64,000 bases of DNA, taken from contig NC_088325.1 in NCBI RefSeq assembly GCF_910592395.1, positions 1,738,001 through 1,802,000 of the forward strand. Direction: 5' to 3'. The notes below the pieces were generated by a model. The model was not told the DNA's origin and did not search any database. It was given only the letters and a program-made list of their open reading frames with translations. A program made the position numbers and the translations under genes. Numbering within the stretch: position 1 is the first letter of the stretch; every line of letters begins with the position of its first letter. Shown here piece after piece: positions 59,271 through 64,000 of the stretch. The stretch is from Lineus longissimus. Lineage: Eukaryota; Nemertea; Pilidiophora; Heteronemertea; Lineidae.

Positions 59271-62200
59271 CTACAGAAGTAAATACAGTTTTATTAGAGA
59301 GGCTAAGATCTGGAATTTGGGATTCTCGTCACTCTACGCGAATAGCGATCAAGATCAAAACATCACTAGTGCATGGCAGGTTAATTTAAGATTGGTACAT
59401 GTATGTCAAATGACTTTCCTCAATGATTCATTACCCACCTCTATGAACCGTCAATGTTTGATAAAAATCTGAAAGATTATTTATCGAATATTTCATCAGC
59501 TAGCTTCATGTGTTAATAGCTTCTGGGATATTAACTGTAGATCCTTATTATAGTACGATCAAGAAACCAGTGTCGACAACTATATGCCCCCCCCCCACCT
59601 TCAACTTCACCGAAATCTGTCGCCGTTTTACCATTAGACCTGTATCCGAAGTAGCTTACCATAAAATAACAGCCAGAACGACGCCTGTTATCGCTACAAT
59701 GCCGGCTCCAACATGACCGCCTACAGCTGCTGTAAAGAAAACAACTTTGGATGTTATCTTCATCAGACTCAGCCATTTTAGCCAGACAGCGTGCAGTATG
59801 TATATGAATGAATAGATTATCAGGACATGTTGAAATTAGAATCGACGTTTCTATGTTCGATCTGTCGAGCTTTTATTTGTCCATATTCGGCTGAAGTCAA
59901 CCTGACTCACTTATGCTTGTCTTGTCATCAACCTCGTCATTGACGACCCTGCTCCTGTATACAACATCACCACCATCTTTGACAACCATATAATAATAAT
60001 ATGATTTATCGGGATCAACAACAAATGTTACATAGGTATTCTCTTGTTTAGGCACGGTGTGAGTCATGCAGTCGTCTGTGCCGGTCTGGCAGTATTTGAT
60101 CTTCAGCCCCGTATATTTTCCAGTCACTCGTTCCCAGCCCACGGTTACTTTTTTACCTATCCGATTCACACCTATGAGGGACGTTTTGGGTTTTTCTGCA
60201 AAGTAAAAATACAAACATGTTTGAAGAAATGGTTTAAACAATGGCCATGCATATGATGTGGATATGGGCAGGTCTAACGGAGAAATGAAATTGCCTACAC
60301 TTGTGTGGTAAGTCGTTGACGGCACGCAACTTGGCGAAGTTGCGAAATCGAAATCAACCATACCCCTATCTCATTAGACGCCAAGGCGGTTGGGAGCATC
60401 TCAGCTTCTTGTCCTATTCAAAGACCGGCCGCACTGCTGAGAGTAACGATTCATAGAAACCCATGACGTGCATCAGAGGTATTCCCCAAAAGGTAAATAA
60501 CGCAGCTCAGGTGTGAACTAAACAACTGAAGAGATCAAATGTCTATAAAAGTCTCCAAAAGAGATCCACAAACCTGGTGTTTCCCCAGAAGCCACGTTGC
60601 TAAAGTTACTGGTGTGAGTCCCCGGGTGGGAGTTCCTGCTGCGCACCCTAAATATATACCCAACATTCGACTCAAGACCCATAATCTTATGATACACGGC
60701 TTTCTTGAGACCTGGATCAGTTATTCCTCCTTGAGGAACCTCCGGGGCAACGTCCCAGTTGTCGGCAAACTTCTTGTATTGGACGTAAAATCTCTGCTCC
60801 GACCCGCCATTGATTTCTGAGATCCATGTGAGCGTCGCTGCTACGGCAGTTGAATTGACAACTTCGAGTTTGCTGGGTGCAGAGGGTGGACCTAAAATGA
60901 AGCAACAGTTGTGATATATAGTTATGAGATGAATGTGCAGATTTGGTCTTTCAACGTCTCAGTGTTGGAATCATGAACTACATGTACATCAGTTTGGAAT
61001 TGACGTCAAGATTTCCTATGATTGGTGTCACTTTCTGACAGCATAGACACATATACAGCCTTAAAACACAACCACAGGTGAATGATACATGATGCGTTGT
61101 ATTGACCTTCTAACATGTCCGAAGACCTTGGGGGGGGGGATTTTACCCTAAAATGTCATTTGGCACCCAAACGGTTAACAGGGCAACGACCACGACTGTG
61201 TCGGATTTAAGGAATCAATACCGAGCTGGAGCTCCTTGGTTGTATAATTGCTTCTGTTTCATTCGAGTAGGTACTGAACGGTTGTGATTGATATTTAGGT
61301 GTTTGATACGCACTTCACTCGAAATTATGGATGGAATCAAGGAATTTTGCCATCTGGTTTTTTATACACTACGAGATACATTATTACTGTAGACCTTCGT
61401 CTTCTGATTTTTTGATTGCCATTAACCTCTTCTGGGTCCTTAAATAAATCCTTCAGAGTTCCTACAACCTCTCAGATTCCAATATCTCGAAACATATTAA
61501 ATAATCTCGTGTAATTGGTTTTAGGGGGTACTTTGACGTAAATGTGTTGGCTTCACAATTAAAAGAATTCGGCGGAATTTTATACCTACTGTGGGAACCA
61601 TTCGGACTCTGCAAGCACGTCTACACTGCTCCGCCCCCGAGCCGGACGCTCGCGTCACGCCTATCTGTACAGTAGCTTGACCAATCATTACCTTTCTTAC
61701 ATCGTAATGTATTGTGATAGTTTTGTATCGGTCATGTTTTAGATCAGTTCAAATAAAGTTATCTAGCACAGAGCAGATTGGCCTCGAACTCCTTCTTTCT
61801 CACTATTCGATACACGTAGTCACACTATTAGATTCTTCTGGAACCTCATTCCTACCAAGGGCTTCAGAATCGACTATTAAGGTGGCCATTGAAATACACC
61901 CATCTCCGTTCGGAAACCACTAACAACAGATGATACAACTTACCTGGTTTGAAAAGCTTAAATTTGAAAACTTTCACTTGAAATCTGCTCGTTTTCACAG
62001 AGCACGTATAGTTCCCATAATCGGAGGATTTGACGTGTTCGATGGCCAACTTGCTCGACGTCGGCCCGGAAATAATTTCATATTCGGACGATGAGTTCGA
62101 AAGGATGTTGTCATCTTTGGACCAGACGTAACCCGTTGTTGCCGGAGTCGGGTTGGCGATGATGAACAGTTCAAACGATGCCTCCTTGCCTATCTCACCC

Positions 62201-62909
62201 ACCACGTCATACGTCATGTTGGCCTCTGGGTATATTCTAGGAGAAACTGTGGGTGAAAAGGAAGTGGTCAGTGACCAATGCATAATGCAGTGTGCACTGC
62301 ATCAGGGAAAGATTTTGTCAACTGATGAAAACTGTTAAGTTATTTTCAGTCCTTCGCCAGGACCTCTGTGAATTCCTTCTGCTCCTTCTCTGTAAACCCT
62401 TCACATACATTGTACTATGTTTCCACCTCCTTAATTACAAAGCAATAATTTTAAGTGATTTGATGTCAGACAGATGAGCTAATGAATAGTTGCAACGGTA
62501 TTCAAAATGATCACTAATATATGGAAAGGAATTTCATAAGGATTTTCAGTTTGATTAGAAGATTCAGTTAAATATATCAGCAGACATATTACAAAGAATG
62601 CAGAACCAAACTTACAATGCACAGTCAGGACTGCCGATGCCTGTCCCATCTCACCAAGATTCCAAGCCTTACACGAGTACGTCCCACTCCTGTCGTATGG
62701 TATGCGCACGAACTCGAAAAGCTTCCCATTCTGCGTGCTGGTCTCGGAGTCTTGGATAACCTGTTCCGCAGTGGAGCCACTCTTCTTCCAGAGCCACTGG
62801 TACCGCTCTATGCGCTCCGGGTAGCCTCCGCTGGTAGCACATTCAAACCGCACGGATTCATGTTCATTAACAGTTGTCTTACTGATTTTGACTTCAACAT
62901 CAGGCGGAA
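57599..62909 (-). CDS. Receptor gene C: Ig/FN3 transmembrane receptor, 3' six exons (5' end outside the window)
   Basis: Visible exons in gene order: 62616-62909, 61944-62246, 60574-60891, 59911-60195, 59660-59729, 57599-59270. With the incoming phase-1 base they give an open frame of 980 residues plus stop. They encode one C2-Ig pair (to about 199), two FN3 domains (to about 400), a transmembrane helix and a 557-residue tail, the longest of the three. The first visible exon starts GTT CCG CCT after TTTTCAG, the same phase as in A and B, so further Ig exons must lie beyond 64000. FN3-1 (60574-60891) has no useful ATG but is fully open (PPSAPSKLEVVN, TWISEINGGSEQ). Confidence 0.85.
59660..59729 (-). 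CDS. Gene C transmembrane exon
   Basis: A 70-nt exon. Encodes TAVGGHVGAGIVAITGVVLA then VILW. A His replaces Leu in the GGLVGAG helix start, unusual for a membrane segment but probably at its outer edge. Confidence 0.82.
59911..60891 (-). CDS. Gene C fibronectin type III pair (60574-60891 and 59911-60195)
   Basis: FN3-1 carries LTWISEINGG, NWDVAPEVPQGG and IFRVRSRNSHPG. FN3-2 carries EKPKTSLIGVNRIG, WERVTGKYTG and YYYYMVVKDGG. Replacements relative to A and B are scattered and conservative. Confidence 0.85.
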
Positions 62910-64000
62910 CTGAAAACAGTAGGTGTAACTGATTAATCTCAGGAAAACCTAAGAGATTGGTGTAGCATGTTAAAGCAAAGCTCTAGAGAGTTGGCTTTAA
63001 ATAGAAATCCAACCCATTTTGGCCAAATAATTAGGTATTCGAAGTTTGCATGAAGGTTGAAGGCTGTTTTGCGAAGATAGCACTTCAAAGAATTTGAAAA
63101 GTGTTTATGAAACTGACCAATGGTAATTACTACATGTATAGTCTGATATTTTGAGGGAGCTACATGTATTTGTAGTTGAAAATATGCCGGCTCATGATCG
63201 AGAGGTACGCAGGCAAAATTGTCCATGCATGGATCATTGATGGGCCATCGGTTGATGCACTGATGGCCCTTGGACTATGTTGGGAATTCCATCAAAAATG
63301 ACCATATGCAGTAAAGTATAAACCCATCGGAGTAGCAGTCCAGTCACCAAGTCTAACAGTGGATATATGATGGGGATTCTCCATCATCTATCCGTGGTTA
63401 GGCCTACGGATGGAACCTAGATAATCAATCGCCATCATAGATCAATGGATGAACAATTTTTCCTGTATAGTTGGTTTTCATTTGCGAAGTATCTGGTGCA
63501 TCTAGAATTCAAGACAGATTACATTGTGTTTCGTATAACCCGATTCTTTTTCAACAAGTCGTGCCATATGAAACTTTGAACTCAACGACCCCCCCCCCCC
63601 CCCTGTAAATCTACAAGATCCCCCTCGAAATTAAAACTTGGATGGTGGCTTCTTTGAAGCTGTACCAACCGGCGCACCCTTGTTTCTAACAACTGACAAG
63701 GCTTATTATAAACCGCGAGATGCGGAATGCGAAATCGCGAGATGCCAACCTCGGTGGGAGAACCACCCGCCACAGAATGTATTGCAAATATTGCAAATAT
63801 TAAATCTGAAAAGGCGAATATTCATGAGACCGAGGCTATAACGGGGAGATATCTTATCCATGGTAATCTGTCACAAACCAATTATGTTCTCGTCGATTCT
63901 TTTCTGTTGATATTTAAGTGAGATTCCGTACTTGGCGTGAAGTTACTCTCTTAATTGAGTGTCTGAGATGTGTTTAGTCTGTCACATGCAGACTCGTGCA
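61600..64000 (-). repeat. Gene C C2-Ig module (exons 62616-62909 and 61944-62246), continuing past the window
   Basis: Ig one: FECATSGGYPERIERYQWLW, SGTYSCKAWNLGE. Ig two: YPEANMTYDVVG, ASFELFIIANPTP, SDYGNYTCSV. 62910-64000 is intron homologous to 41313-42400. Part of the GGGCCCATGG segment is deleted near 63240-63295, and a C tract lies at 63589-63603. Confidence 0.83.

Noticed and set aside
1-64000. tRNA, rRNA or other structured RNA genes
   Set aside because: I saw no cloverleaf with A/B boxes and no rRNA-like stretch on either strand by eye; a covariance-model scan was not possible.

Overview
This is animal nuclear DNA. Coding sequence is split into short exons by GT..AG introns, non-coding DNA is abundant, and it carries Helitron, piggyBac, hAT-like and LINE-derived debris plus large minisatellites. 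Frequent TACATGTA and AGGCCTAGGCCT words suggest a marine invertebrate, either a lophotrochozoan or an invertebrate deuterostome. I cannot name the species. All genes I can support are on the minus strand.

Layout. 1-3180 is repeat-rich DNA, including a piggyBac-type element inserted at TTAA inside another repeat. 3184-4630 holds the first three coding exons of a gene resembling the histone acetyltransferase KAT7/HBO1; its remainder lies before the window. 5.5-11.1 kb, 31-33.7 kb and 48-57.5 kb are spacers built from one repeated unit: a 61-bp minisatellite of very variable copy number plus a decayed reverse-transcriptase-like fragment.

The core is a tandem, same-strand array of at least three paralogous immunoglobulin-superfamily receptors. 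Gene A (11122-29291) and gene B (33784-46594) are complete and gene C (57599-62909) has only its 3' part in the window. The shared architecture is signal peptide, V-type Ig domains, two-exon C2-Ig modules, two fibronectin III domains, one transmembrane helix and a long single-exon tyrosine-containing cytoplasmic tail. Joining exons at consensus splice sites gives open frames of 1411 aa (A), 1216 aa (B) and at least 980 aa (C). Almost every extracellular exon is phase 1-1, so exons can be duplicated without breaking the frame.

The paralogues differ in three ways. V-Ig number is three in A and two in B. C2-module number is three in A, two in B and at least one in C. A 63-residue tail repeat with two tyrosines is present once in A, three times in B and five times in C. 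Divergence among the V domains is concentrated between the core tryptophan and the D/E strands, while the framework is almost unchanged.

My inference is a polymorphic, fast-evolving self/non-self or pathogen recognition receptor cluster, possibly an allorecognition-type locus, whose signalling tails are amplified by unequal recombination. The function is not shown by the sequence. Several mobile elements can be delimited to the base because an uninterrupted paralogous copy of the target exists in the same window.
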